From the NCBI GenBank assembly GCA_022376515.1, contig WTXI01000009.1, forward strand, positions 310,001 to 374,000: DNA of 64,000 bases. Reading direction: 5' to 3'. The stretch is from Lactifluus volemus. Lineage: Eukaryota > Basidiomycota > Agaricomycetes > Russulales > Russulaceae. The position numbers and the translations under genes were made by a program. Below the pieces are notes generated by a model. The model had not been told where the DNA came from and ran no database searches. It saw only the letters and a program-made list of their open reading frames with translations. This document shows, piece by piece, positions 44,200 to 63,512 of this stretch (position 1 is its first letter; every line of letters begins with the position of its first letter).

Positions 44200-44706
44200 C
44201 AGTTGCAAGAGAAGAAACGAAAGATGGTGTGAATTGCAAGGATGGTGTCATGAGGGCTTAAGTTTTTATATGTCTCCATGTGTGGCTAAAAAGCTTAACA
44301 CCGTAGATGAAACATGCCTGTTTACAACCGAAGCGGTTGCGGTGTTACAGCCTCTCCGGCGTTCCGCACGGGCCGTAACATTCCAGTACTTGGGGCTAGG
44401 GCGGCCTGGCCATCATCATGTTGCCAGGAACGATTGGGTCCGTGATCTCTCAAAGGCAGTGCACCGCCAAAGCAACGCACAACACCGCGGGTGAAACGAC
44501 CAAATATCTGTCAGATCATGGGTGTTGAATCTGGGTGGACGAGCAAAAGCACGCATGGCTAGAGACAGATCAAGGGTACGAAATCGTTGATCATCAGGAT
44601 CAATCACATCACATCACATCCCATCATTTCTTTCTTTTTTTCTTAGATCTCACATGGCGAAAACTCGGTGTCAATTAAAATAAAAGTGAGTTGGGGAACC
44701 GAGAAG
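44200..44706. other. Intergenic between malic enzyme start and arm B edge
   Basis: Holds the malic enzyme promoter (minus strand) and, near the right edge, a CACATCACATCACATC simple repeat followed by a CT/T-rich tract (44604-44645). No gene seen. Confidence 0.45.
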
Positions 44707-51976
<7,270 letters not shown>

Positions 51977-52030
51977 CTGTCCTGCTGGTCTTTGGTCTTG
52001 ATACCCTCTCTCCTAAAAAGTACCTCTATC

Positions 52031-52873
52031 ATGCCCTCACGACGGCCAACCAGTCTACTTCTCACCCTATTTGGTGTCTTGTTCCTTACACTTCCCTCAA
52101 GCGCCATCAAATTTGCTCTCCAGTCCCACCGTTACCCGCCAGCCAAATGTATTTGGAACACGGCCCACACAAATGCACTTGTAATCGTCACCGCGAATGT
52201 TGGTCCTGGTTCCGGCCAACGTGTCGACGTTGAAATTGTCGACTCGAGTCCCCAGAAGAATGTATACCTACACAAGAGGAACATTAACGACGAAACAAGG
52301 CTCGCAGTCACGGCTCACGCGGACGGAGAAGTTGGCGTATGCTTCAAGAATCATTTAGACGGTGGTGCGTCATGACAGTCCTATGTCGTCCTGCGGGGTC
52401 GCATGGACTTAACCAGGGATGCTGCATAGATGTTCCTGCACATGAGGCCGCGACGAAGTCACGCATCATTGACTTAGATGTGGACATTGGTGCGGATGCC
52501 GTGGATTACAAGTATGTTCCCTCCCGCTGAGCACGACCTCTTTTTTTTTTAACGCGGTATCTCTGTTAGTGCCATTGCGAACCAAGAATCGTTGTCGGGG
52601 CTCGAAACTGAGATGCGCAAGCTCGAGGGAATTGTCAAGGAGATGGTAGAGGAGATGGAATTCCTCAAGAGAAGAGAGAACGATTTCAAAGCACGAATGG
52701 TTCGTTTTTCGTATATATTCTCACAACCCTTCACTGACCACGACTCTTTAGTATCGACGAACGTTCGCGTGCAAAATTTCGCCTGGTTTACCATCGTGGC
52801 ACTGCTTGCGCTCGGGGCATGGCAGATAATGCATCTGCGCTCATTCTTCAAGCGCAAGTACTTGATTGATTAG
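52031..52873 (+). CDS. ERV25: p24 family cargo receptor (emp24/gp25L; Erv25-like)
   Basis: MPSRRPTSLLLTLFGVLFL is a signal peptide. A GOLD domain follows (KFALQSHRYPPAKCIWN ... GEVGVCFKNHLDG with two cysteines), then SRIIDLDVDIGADAVDY, a coiled coil (LEGIVKEMVEEMEFLKRRE), one membrane span (FTIVALLALGAWQIMHL) and a short tail SFFKRKYLID with the FF signal and basic residues. This is the p24-delta plan, acting in ER-Golgi COPII/COPI transport. Three introns; the third (GTTCGT to TTTAG, 52699-52750) is 52 nt and removing it shifts the frame by one, while reading through stays open, so either a base is missing or the intron is retained. Confidence 0.85.
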
Positions 52874-52948
52874 AAGCCTAGGGGTACTTTGCTACATTGC
52901 CGTCTTCCGTCGTTGTATGTACGGAACACAGCCTCATGGCGATTTGCT

Positions 52949-54272
52949 TTAGTCAGAGACTTTGGTCAATCTATTTTCCAACATGGGCGTGCCGTAGCCA
53001 TCAGACACCTCGTCATCATCCAGAAGCCTGAGACTCCTCTCTTTCAGCCCTGCATCGTCGTCGATTACCTCGGCGTCTTCCATTCCGCTGGAGGAAGACC
53101 CGCGCCATCGTCGTACTTTAACTTTCAAGAGAGTTTCGATATCCTCCAGTGATGCACATTGACCAAGTCTGGTGCGAAATCGGGGGAACCAGGAACATCT
53201 CCGACTGCAGGGCGTCATTGAGAGCGCTGGATCCATGCCGCTGACACCCACCACTGGTGCTCTATAAAGTGTCTGATATGAGTTTGGATCGTCTTCAGTG
53301 TGGCAGTCCCTGGGTGCATTCTGCATAATCCCAAATACTCCAGAGACACCGACACGGGATCGGGAATTGTACCCTCGAACAAGCTGTTTTAAACGTGTCA
53401 ACGGCGCATATTTCTCAATGTGATATACACCCACTAGGGATTACCGAGTAGAGTCTCCCCCACCATAATGCCACTGGCACCAGTGAAATCTTGGTTGCGC
53501 AACACATCATCCCAGGTGCGCACATTACCATTGCTGATGATTGGGATGTCAACACTCTCTACGAGGGCTTTCACGACAGAGAGGTCGGCCGCGCCTTGTC
53601 GGCGACGGCGGGCAGATGGGTGGCGTGCATGTAAGGCGAGGAAAGCTGCGCCTGATGCTTGGAGATTACTTGCAAGCGTGAGCGTGGACGATACTGGGCT
53701 ACAGAGACGTAATTTGGCGGAGACAGGGATGCTTAGAGAGCGCGACAGAGATGAGACTATATAACAGAATATCAACGCCTGAACTATTCCCCACTGAGAA
53801 AGGGCTCACCGATGCCTTGCACGAGAGGCCAATCTTTCTTTCCGAGCAAGTATGCCCCGAAATGTTCCTCTCTGGCAATATCTTGAGGACATCCGAGGTT
53901 TAGATCTACATCGCTTTGCACGAAAAAAAAAAAGCACAATGGAGGATGAGTGGGAATTCTGGTTGCTGCAGCGAGGTGAGGGACGTTACCGATGCCGTCA
54001 CAGAGATCTACGACCGTCTTTACGCCACGAACCATCTCGTCTTGATCGTTACCGCAAACCTGGACTACAACCGGTCCTGTGGAAACGCGACCCGATTCTA
54101 GTGCCCGGCGGTGGAAGGCGAGATAGTCCGGATCGGAGAGAAGACGAGCGGGCTTGAGCATTTCAGTATATGTTAGCGTGGCTCCGTGTTGGTGAACGAG
54201 AGCTCGGAAAGGTGTATCGGATTGATTGACCATTGGTGCTGCGATGTAACGGAGATCTAGGTTGGCTGCCAT
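52949..54272 (-). CDS. DUS1: tRNA-dihydrouridine synthase (Dus1-like)
   Basis: Starts at 54272 (MAANLDLRYIAAPMVNQSD). The FMN barrel motifs are present: AAPMVNQSDTPFRAL, PVVVQVCGND, VDLNLGCPQDIAREEHFGAYLL (with the catalytic Cys region), VSAKLRLC, HARHPSARRRRQGAADL, ISNGNVR, and IMVGETLLGNP. The C-terminal helical part has VQTH-like TIQTHIRHFIEHQ and WFPRFRTRLG. The enzyme reduces uridines 16/17 in tRNA with NADPH. The 3' end has an acidic tail. At the junction near 53900 the obvious splice sites are out of frame by one base. Convergent with the p24 gene, with about 75 bp between stops. Confidence 0.85.
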
Positions 54273-54457
54273 GTTACAACAACGACAACAAGTCGTGAGC
54301 GAAGGCACATGGCAAATAAGTAGTCTGTTCGGTCTACTCGGTTTGCAGGGACATATCACTTTTCCTCCATTCACACGTTAACATTCAAAGTCGGACACGA
54401 TGGTTGCAGACCTCTAACATTCAGCGAACGTAAAGATTTTTTTGGACATTCTCGTAA

Positions 54458-55912
54458 ATGACATTGTCTGTTCTTCTTCCATCTGCACAACTACCGCCCA
54501 TCGAGACCATCAAGACCGTCCACGTTGAGCAGTTGCACGAGGCAGTACAATACCTCCAGAGCGTTTACAACCCCGAAATTCGTAGCTCCCGGCGCACCGA
54601 TATCACCTCCATCAAACATGGCCCGAGTCTCGCAGCAGCGCGGCTCACGCGACCGCGTCGAAGGTCCAACCAAAAAAACGAATCAAAAGCCGGCGGCTCG
54701 GGACGTCCCAGCAATAATGACGACGAGGATGAAGAAGAAGAAGAAGACGATGTGATGGAATCGTTCCGTACCGACGCGTTCGAGCGCGCCTACGCAATAC
54801 GATGGCTAACCGCTCTCATCTCATCACAAACGACCATCCTGCTGCACGACCATGATGACCATCACCAACAAGCACTAGAATCGCTCGTCCAGTCCGCAGC
54901 CGCTCTACTGGCCGTGTGTGCGGGCCCCGCTTCCGCAGGTAAACGCACGCGCACGTACGTGCTCGCCGGCGTACGCGTACAGCTCACCGACGTCGCCCTG
55001 CGGAATGACGATTTTGGTAGCGTCGGAGCGCAGACGTGGGGGAGCGCCTGCGTGCTCGCGGAAATGATCGCCGAGGCTCCTTGGAGGTTTGGTTTGTGCG
55101 ATCGGGATTGCGTCGACGGTATTTGTGGTGGTGGTGGTGGTGAGGATGACGATGGACTGGGACTCGTGGTGGTAGCGCCGAAGAGAAGGAGGATCCGCGT
55201 GTTGGAGCTCGGGGCAGGGACCGGTCTCGTCAGTCTTACGGTGGGTAAGATCTTGTTGAGGCAACAACAGCACCAACAGCGGCGTGTACCAGTGCCGGTG
55301 GCCTGTGGAAAGTCACGGTGTCGTGTTCAAGGTGTTGAAATTGTCGCGTCCGACTTTCATCCGATCGCGCTGGAGAATCTCAAGTCGAACATCGAGAAGA
55401 ATGACTTGAACAACAACGGCCACCACGACCATCGTGACTCGGAATTTACGCTGGCGCGGTGCGGCAACGACGACGACGACGGTGACGTGTCCGTGTCATC
55501 AGTTTCCGCGCATTTTCTGGATTGGGAGGAGGCTGGTGATCCGGCACATGTACTCGGAGCACCGTTTGACGCGCCGTTTGACGAGGCGTTTGGTGCAGAT
55601 GTCGTGTATGAGCCGGGCCATGCAGCGTGGATCAATGCGTGTCTCAAACGACTTCTCCGCTTGAGCGGTCGCTTTCATTTGGTGATACCTCTCCGTGAGG
55701 GGTTTGCGCACGAGTCGGCATCCGTCGAGCGTGTCTTTCCTCGTGCTGAAGACCTGCACCGGGTGATAGGAGCAGGGCCAACATTGTGCATCACACAGAA
55801 AGAGAATATTACGTGCCAAGTGGGACCAGAAGGTGCGCCTGGAGGGAAGGGTCATGTGGAATACGCTCACTACACGATACAGTGGATCGTACAGACAGGT
55901 TTACACGAGTAA
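54458..55912 (+). CDS. Family-16 SAM-dependent protein methyltransferase (EFM2/EFM3-like)
   Basis: A single 484-residue exon, unusual here. The N-terminal helical domain (QLHEAVQYLQSVYNPEIRSS, FERAYAIRWLTALIS) precedes an acidic insert coded by GAA/GAT repeats (about 54720-54755). The seven-strand methyltransferase follows: GAQTWGSACVLAEM, motif I VLELGAGTGLVSL, motif II SDFHPIALENL, DWEEA and ADVVYEPGHAAWI, which replaces the usual post-II DxxY. Family members methylate lysines in elongation factors. A poly-Gly/poly-Asp insertion sits before motif I. Start chosen as the first ATG. Confidence 0.78.
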   Translation: MTLSVLLPSAQLPPIETIKTVHVEQLHEAVQYLQSVYNPEIRSSRRTDITSIKHGPSLAAARLTRPRRRSNQKNESKAGGSGRPSNNDDEDEEEEEDDVMESFRTDAFERAYAIRWLTALISSQTTILLHDHDDHHQQALESLVQSAAALLAVCAGPASAGKRTRTYVLAGVRVQLTDVALRNDDFGSVGAQTWGSACVLAEMIAEAPWRFGLCDRDCVDGICGGGGGEDDDGLGLVVVAPKRRRIRVLELGAGTGLVSLTVGKILLRQQQHQQRRVPVPVACGKSRCRVQGVEIVASDFHPIALENLKSNIEKNDLNNNGHHDHRDSEFTLARCGNDDDDGDVSVSSVSAHFLDWEEAGDPAHVLGAPFDAPFDEAFGADVVYEPGHAAWINACLKRLLRLSGRFHLVIPLREGFAHESASVERVFPRAEDLHRVIGAGPTLCITQKENITCQVGPEGAPGGKGHVEYAHYTIQWIVQTGLHE

Positions 55913-55949
55913 TAAAATCTGTACAACCTAATCTCGAGTGCTTCGATCC

Positions 55950-56931
55950 TCAGTTCTCTGAATATAGCTCAAATTCCCAAGGTAATCTCTGTGATGAATC
56001 TATCTCACTGAACCATATCCTCCTGAGTCTGCATGTTGCATAGACCTTGACATAGGACACGTGCGAGAACCTCGCGCTGGGCAGCTCGATCTCTTGCAGC
56101 CTCACGTCTTCCTCGTCGTCTTGTAAGCTCCGGACTAACGCCCGCAAAGAGAAATGAGAAATGAGAGTAGGGAGGTATAGTGATATGGTAGACCACGAGG
56201 TCAGAGGCGTCGTGGAAGCCGAAGGGAAGGAGAGTGGGAGGTGTAACAACGGGGGTGATGTCGGCTTGATCACCGGTTCGTTCTGTTCGGCGAAAGACCC
56301 GTCAGCGGAAAACCCCACGCCGGGAGGCAAAAGAGGGTTAAATGAAAAGGAGAAGCAACTCAGGAATTATGAGGGGAATGATGCATCTGTGTTTTGTCAG
56401 TCAAAGTTATACTCCAGTTGTGCTGCAATTTTCGACTGCTGGAAGGAATGACGATAGCTACCTGGAAAGTCGAACAACGTACAACGCCTTCTTTTCCCGC
56501 TTGGTCGACTAGGCCAACTCGAAGGACCACGGCCGACCCATGTTTCGTACTTGAATGTGCACCCAAGGGTGCTTCAAGCCCAAGTCGCCTTCCCGACCCA
56601 AGCGGGTCCGACACGAACCACGAGGAGGACATCTCAAGTAGGTCTTTGTTAGAGAGGGCGACTGTATCTGCAGAACCGTCTGAGTGAGCGTATATCCCAT
56701 CCTTTGTGAGCTATCATCTCTGCCGTCGCCGCTATCTGCCCAGACCGGATGAGGGGAGATCAGGACAGCTGGTGCGGAAGGTGCTGGGGTCGATTCGGAG
56801 TCATCGAGGAGGCATGCGAATGAGTCTGCGGGGAGTGATGGATCTGTCGTTAATGACCACAGGCTCAGCGGGTCGCTACCACTGGAAGAAAATAAAGAGA
56901 CGATGGACGGTTGAACAGTTCCAGAGAACAT
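55950..56931 (-). CDS. CFAP20-domain (DUF667) protein
   Basis: Exon 1 from 56931 starts MFSGTVQPSIVSLFSSSGSDPLSLW and continues with TVLQIQSPSLTKTYLRCP, a block like the CFAP20 start (short Met-Phe, then SGFLSILYSIGSKPL-type). LGLKHPWVHIQVRNMGRPWSFEL and VVRCSTFQ follow. The 3' part ends SYVKVYATCRLRRIWFSE, then LPWEFELY, the family's closing signature. The frame slips at about 56511-56518 between FELA and LVDQAGKEG; one added C restores it. The middle exon borders (about 56460-56330) are not resolved. CFAP20 is a cilia and centriole protein, but non-ciliated organisms also have it, so a non-ciliary role is expected here. Confidence 0.75.
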
Positions 56932-57041
56932 CAGTGTTCCTCGTTTAGGACATGACAGAGGTTACTCTAAACATGTAATGCACATCGTGTTAGGTGTGCG
57001 CATGTTGACGGATCACTCCTTCACTTCTGGCTGACATCACC

Positions 57042-58352
57042 ATGGAGCCACCTCAGCGACAATTGTCAAGCGTTCACAACCCTGCTACCTGTACTCGCAA
57101 GGGTCTTTGTCCAGTGACGAAACCCGGCAACCACAAACAGGATTCACCTCTTGAAAGTCATTTTTTGTACTTTGAACAACATGGTACGGGACCAAGGAGA
57201 GTCGTCTTCGTCATGGGGCAAGTCTGATCTTTCGCACCTCTTTAATCACAGGCCTTACTGAACCGGGCATAGGCTCAACAGTAGCTGCAATGCATGGTCT
57301 CCGCAAGTGGAGCACTTTGGTCGATTGCCGCAGTACTCGATTCTTGTTTTTGACAATAGAGGAGTTGGGAACAGTGACACACCAATGGGACCCTACTCGT
57401 TCGTACCCCTAATCGCGAACATTACTTGGGCTCATGTCATTGCCTCTGCCCGCATGAAATGCCCAACTTCAGGACGAGCGACATGGCAATAGATGTCATT
57501 GCGCTACTTGATTTCGTTGGCTGGACCGACGAGCAATCTCTCCATCTTGTTGGGATATCACTCGGGGGAATGATCGCACAAGGTATGTTGAGAATATTGA
57601 TGTCTCCTAGCTCTGACGTCTCGGGGTTTTACTTAGAGCTTTCCTATCGTATTCCCGAGCGATTCATCTCCCAGACTCTCGTGTCCACAACAGCCGGGGG
57701 CTTCCCCTTGTATAATATTCCTCCCGTAAGTTGAAAATTTTGTCCTTCCAAGAATGCTGAATTAAAGTGTAAAGTAAGTGGACTGGGCTTAAGACCTTGC
57801 TAAGGTATAGTGGGACGGGCTGATGCGACGAGAAGCTGAAAGGGGGTTGCAGGACATCAGTCATCCTAGAACCGAAGCAAAGGGCACCCTACGCCGTGGA
57901 GATCTTTTTCAATGCTTCATGGTTAGATGCCAAAGCCGAAAACGACCGTGACGACAGGACAAACCGCGAAGTTCAGATCGCGGTTGGTGGTTATTTTAGA
58001 TGAAAGGGACCGATCGTACTGATTGCACACCAAGTCATATACTGAACGCGCAGCTATAACGCGCAGCCAGACGCAACTAGGAGTCATCTCACAGATGTGG
58101 GCAGCATTCACGCACCACATGCAACCAGAGCGTCTAGGTTACATATCAAAAATGATCCCCAAGACACTGATCTTGTCGGGTGATCAAGATGATTTAATAC
58201 GGCCATCAAACTCGGAGTATTTGAAAAGACATATGCCTGAGGCCGAGTACTTGAAGTGGAAAGATACGGGGCATGTTTTGAGCGGACAACGAGTAGAACG
58301 ATTTAACGTACAGTTAGAGGGTGTATTCCTTGAGGGAGAGGCGAGGCTATGA
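57042..58352 (+). CDS. Alpha/beta-hydrolase
   Basis: Seven exons keep one frame. The beta-strand block VVFVMG joins LNSSCNAW across an intron that starts with GC (57218-57272). ILVFDNRGVGNSD and the nucleophile elbow VGISLGGMIAQ (G-x-S-x-G) follow, then ELSYRIPERFISQTLVSTT, a cap region with KQRAPYAVEIFF, and the acid/histidine end ILSGDQDDLIRP and DTGHVL. The catalytic Ser, Asp and His are therefore all visible. Substrate unknown; the closest group is the fungal lysophospholipase/epoxide-hydrolase-like family. No breaks seen. Confidence 0.85.
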
Positions 58353-58761
58353 TGAATAAATTCCCACGGTGATTGTTTGAGCCTTTCCGACGAGCGACCG
58401 ACTGTGACCGACCGAACACGACCGACCGACAACAACGTTGCACTCACCGTCGTCGCCCTCTCTTCTTTGTTTTTCTTTTTTCACTCCTCTTCTCTTCATA
58501 TCAGGGCTTTCCCTTCCCTCCTCCTCCTCCCCGTCTTATATATCGTCTCAACTCAAAACACAAAAAAAAATTCACACAAATCAAATTCATAAAAATCGTA
58601 AAAATCCTACTCAATTTCTCAGACCCACTTTTCCTCTCACGAAGTATCATCCAACTCTCCTTACTCTCCCTATCATCCTATCCCCAACCTCTCACGTCCA
58701 ACACATCTCACACTTTCGTCAGTAACTCTTTCCACGTCACTCGTCCATAATACCTTTTGTC
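58353..58761. promoter_or_regulatory. Pyrimidine-rich promoter of the PP1 gene
   Basis: Upstream of the PP1 ATG. A GACCGACCGAACACGACCGA repeat (58393-58430) is followed by a long C/T-rich stretch (58445-58550 and 58595-58700), typical of constitutive fungal promoters and transcription starts. No TATA box is obvious. Confidence 0.5.
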
Positions 58762-60487
<1,726 letters not shown>

Positions 60488-61002
60488 GATCGCCTTGGCC
60501 TGGCGCTGGCGGAGCACCATCTCCATGGCAAGGGTACCCCCTTCGCCCTTTCCTTGCCTCATTGTACCGCCTCTCACCATTCCTTTCATCCCTTTCCATC
60601 TCTTTATGTTTTGCTCTTCGGTGTTGTGATTAGGCGTTAAACGATTATCCAGGCGGTAATATTGGCGGAGACTTGGGCTACAGTGCTTAGTATAGGTTGA
60701 GGAAGATGTTCGGACCATAACTGGCCAATGGCTGTTGGGTGGCGGCTGCTTGTACCATGACTATAATGCGTAGAGGGACGTGGATGGGGAGGCGGCGGGA
60801 GATGGACGTATAAAAGTATGAAACGCGCATGCATGGAGTGCCCGTCTTGCTGTATCACCACCAGCCTCGCCCGCCGCCTTTCACGAACTTAATTATTTAC
60901 TTTCCTTACTGACTGACTCGCATGGCTGCCTCGACTCATCTATACCGTCGTGCCCTTATCCCGGCCGAGCACTTTCTCTCTTTTTGCTAAAACTATTTGT
61001 TC
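60488..61002. other. Intergenic between PP1 and the 61-kb ORF
   Basis: PP1 3' flank; several short overlapping open frames on the minus strand but no recognisable protein or RNA. Confidence 0.4.
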
Positions 61003-61872
61003 ATGACTCGAAAAATGTCCCAAAAACTGTTTCACCTGTCGTGTGCAACCTCCGCTCAACCTTCATATCAGTCTGCCTCAGACCAGACTGGAAGGCATTG
61101 CCTGGGCTGTCCGTGCCATGGCCTCACTATTCACCAACACACCCAGTCTTTTGACGACTGTATCGCGGCGCGGTTCTTGATATGCCCTCGCCGAGGACTG
61201 TTGCGCAACATCATCTTTGCTTCTCTCGGGTCGCGTCGTTTCTCTTGCATTTCACCATGCTCTCCTTGTCCCTTTTCACAATGTGCGCCCCTTATATTCG
61301 TCAAGTGTTGCATTGCTGATCCGGCACGTGCCGAAAAAAAAAAAAGGACAATCACAGCTCGACCAGATGCGGACTCGATAGAACGTGGACACCACCACCA
61401 CCCGAGGTCACGTTCCGCTCCTCATGATGATACAGTCGCCACAATACGCACTTCCTGCTCACTCGTGCGTCGCAGCGGCAACACGGTCCATCGTCACAGT
61501 TCCATCTCGGGCCAGGCTCTGGCGGCCATCGTCCTCTGCTCGACCGTAGTCTTTTGTGTCCTCCTCGGCTGTCTCCTCCAGGTCCCCATCAATTGCTTGA
61601 GTCGTTGTCCTTTCTACAACCGTTTCAGATCTTCCTCTTCCTCCTCCTCCGATGGTGACGATGACGATGACGATGATAGCAGTGGGGGGCGGGACACTTT
61701 ACCGTCTAGGCGGGATCTGGAACTTCAGTTGGGGAGAGTTATCCCGGTTCGTTCGATGAATCGCGGTTTGTCACCTCCGCCGCCTTACTCGCGTGCCCTT
61801 CCTACGAGAGCTCGAGGAGTAACAACGGTGGTGGTGGTGGTGGTATTGATGACGGGATGTGTTTGCAAATAG
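61003..61872 (+). CDS. Hypothetical single-TM protein (low confidence)
   Basis: An open frame of 289 residues. The N-terminal half is Cys/Ser-rich and not convincing. The second half is more protein-like: a membrane span GQALAAIVLCSTVVFCVLLGCLLQ, then a serine run and aspartate run (SSSSSSS, DDDDDDD), and a PPPPYSRALP segment. The true gene may be a shorter exon set. No family recognised. Confidence 0.35.
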   Translation: MTRKMSQKLFHLSCATSAQPSYQSASDQTGRHCLGCPCHGLTIHQHTQSFDDCIAARFLICPRRGLLRNIIFASLGSRRFSCISPCSPCPFSQCAPLIFVKCCIADPARAEKKKRTITARPDADSIERGHHHHPRSRSAPHDDTVATIRTSCSLVRRSGNTVHRHSSISGQALAAIVLCSTVVFCVLLGCLLQVPINCLSRCPFYNRFRSSSSSSSDGDDDDDDDSSGGRDTLPSRRDLELQLGRVIPVRSMNRGLSPPPPYSRALPTRARGVTTVVVVVVLMTGCVCK

Positions 61873-62032
61873 TACGAGTACATCGTAGTTCCCCCCCGTC
61901 TGAATCTTTGCCACTGGTGCAGCGAGCGTATGTTAAAGTCAGTGATAGTAGCCCTGCGAACAGAACGCTCACATGACCAACAAAGGTCTTTTGCTTGTTC
62001 ATCGATCGTCTCACGTCTCGTCTCTCGACCTC

Positions 62033-63512
62033 ATGGCAACCACGGCCGGAACTTCGAGTCCATCCAGCCCACTTCCATCAACTGCATCGACACTTTGGGC
62101 TCATCTGCTTCATCGTTACTCCGACCCATCCAAGGCTAACGCCGCCGCCACTGCCGCCCAACCCTCTTCTTCGTACGCCCAACTCACGCCACAAGACAAG
62201 GCGGCACGTCCACCCGAATTCTCTTACATGACACGCACGCACGTCTCGAAAAGTTCTCGGAGCGCGCCAACGCTATCTTCTCCGAGCTAGAGGCCTCCAG
62301 GAGAGAGATGGTCCGCGTCCGGGAGCAAGTCGAAAACGCGCGCGAGAAGGAGTTCGAGGAGATCGCCCAATTAAGCGCGTTTCATTCGTTTTTTACGCGC
62401 ATATATGCTGTCTATCACACGCTCATCCGGATTCTGTATATCTATATCAGTCAACAGATGCCAGTCTTCACTCCAAAAGGCGATCGGAGAGCCCATGCAA
62501 GCGCACCAGGCTACCGCGATGCAAGCAAATCTTACGTTGACCTCGGAGCGATTGCATGCTCTCGAGGACAAGCTCAATAGCAGGCTAGATGTATTGACCA
62601 CGGTATGGTACAACCCGATGCTCTAGTAAAGTGAATAAAAAAAAACCTTTTTTTTTTTCCACGCAGCTTCTTGAAACTCAAAGTCAGTTATCGCGATCCC
62701 TTCAAGAGCAGTTTTCGCGCGCACAGAATCAGCAGAGTCGGATCCTCGAGCTGCTCGCGCCGCTCCATCCGATCCTTCAGTCCGTGCCGCTCCATATAGA
62801 TATTGCGCGCAACGCTATCATGGAAAAACTTCCTCCCCAGAGCTGTAGGTGTTTCCACGATAGTCCAGATTTATCGTCTGCTTTAGTCGCACGTCCCGGT
62901 ACCCCATCGTCCGAGGAGAACGCGGAGCTGCCAGTGCCCGTTGTGACGAGGAAAAGAAGAAGGATAAGCATGATTGATACCCCGCACGCCAACAACCTAT
63001 GCCAGCCATACATGCGGAGCCATCAGGACCGACCCATCGCAGTTGAAGAAGAAGAGCATCGGCGACTTCAGGAACTTGTACGACGGGGATCAGCAGGAAC
63101 TCGAGCTGCGGCTCAATCTCGGGGAATGCACGGTCTATTGGCCGTACAGACCCCAAGTGGCGAGAAGCGCGATAGTGGTCCCAGCGAAGCGGCCTCTCGT
63201 TATCTTTCGAACGCCCAGTCTCACAACGGTGTTGCTGCGCTGGCGACTAGGCTATCAGCCATCTCGAGAATCCCGCCTAATGAGAGCGTTGGCAGAAAAG
63301 GTATAGTCTCGTTCATCGGTCTCCGCCCCGGATACGGGCTCATGGTGGCCTTCAGAAAAACGGAATTCTATCGTCTCTTCGAGGGTGAGTTACCTTGGCC
63401 ATAGGAGGGTATATGAATCACCTGTCAAATGGCGCAGTTTCCCATTGCCACTGTTCCTAGAAAAAGGTTCATACCAATTAATGACGACGAAGATGACGAC
63501 GAGGACCTTTAA
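62033..63512 (+). CDS. Coiled-coil protein with acidic C-terminus, uncharacterised
   Basis: At least four exons. The head (MATTAGTSSPSS) is Ser/Ala-rich. It is followed by heptad-like helices (ELEASRREMVRVREQV, SERLHALEDKLNSRLDVLTT, SQLSRSLQEQFSRAQNQQ). A polar middle contains the VTRKRRRISM basic patch, a possible nuclear signal, and the protein closes with FRKTEFYRLFE, then after an intron PRKRFIPINDDEDDDEDL. The plan suggests a nuclear or chromosome-associated coiled-coil protein; I cannot name the family. Confidence 0.55.

Noticed and set aside
54905..55276. Antisense open frame inside the methyltransferase gene
   Set aside because: It mirrors GC-rich repeat coding on the plus strand and has no family resemblance.
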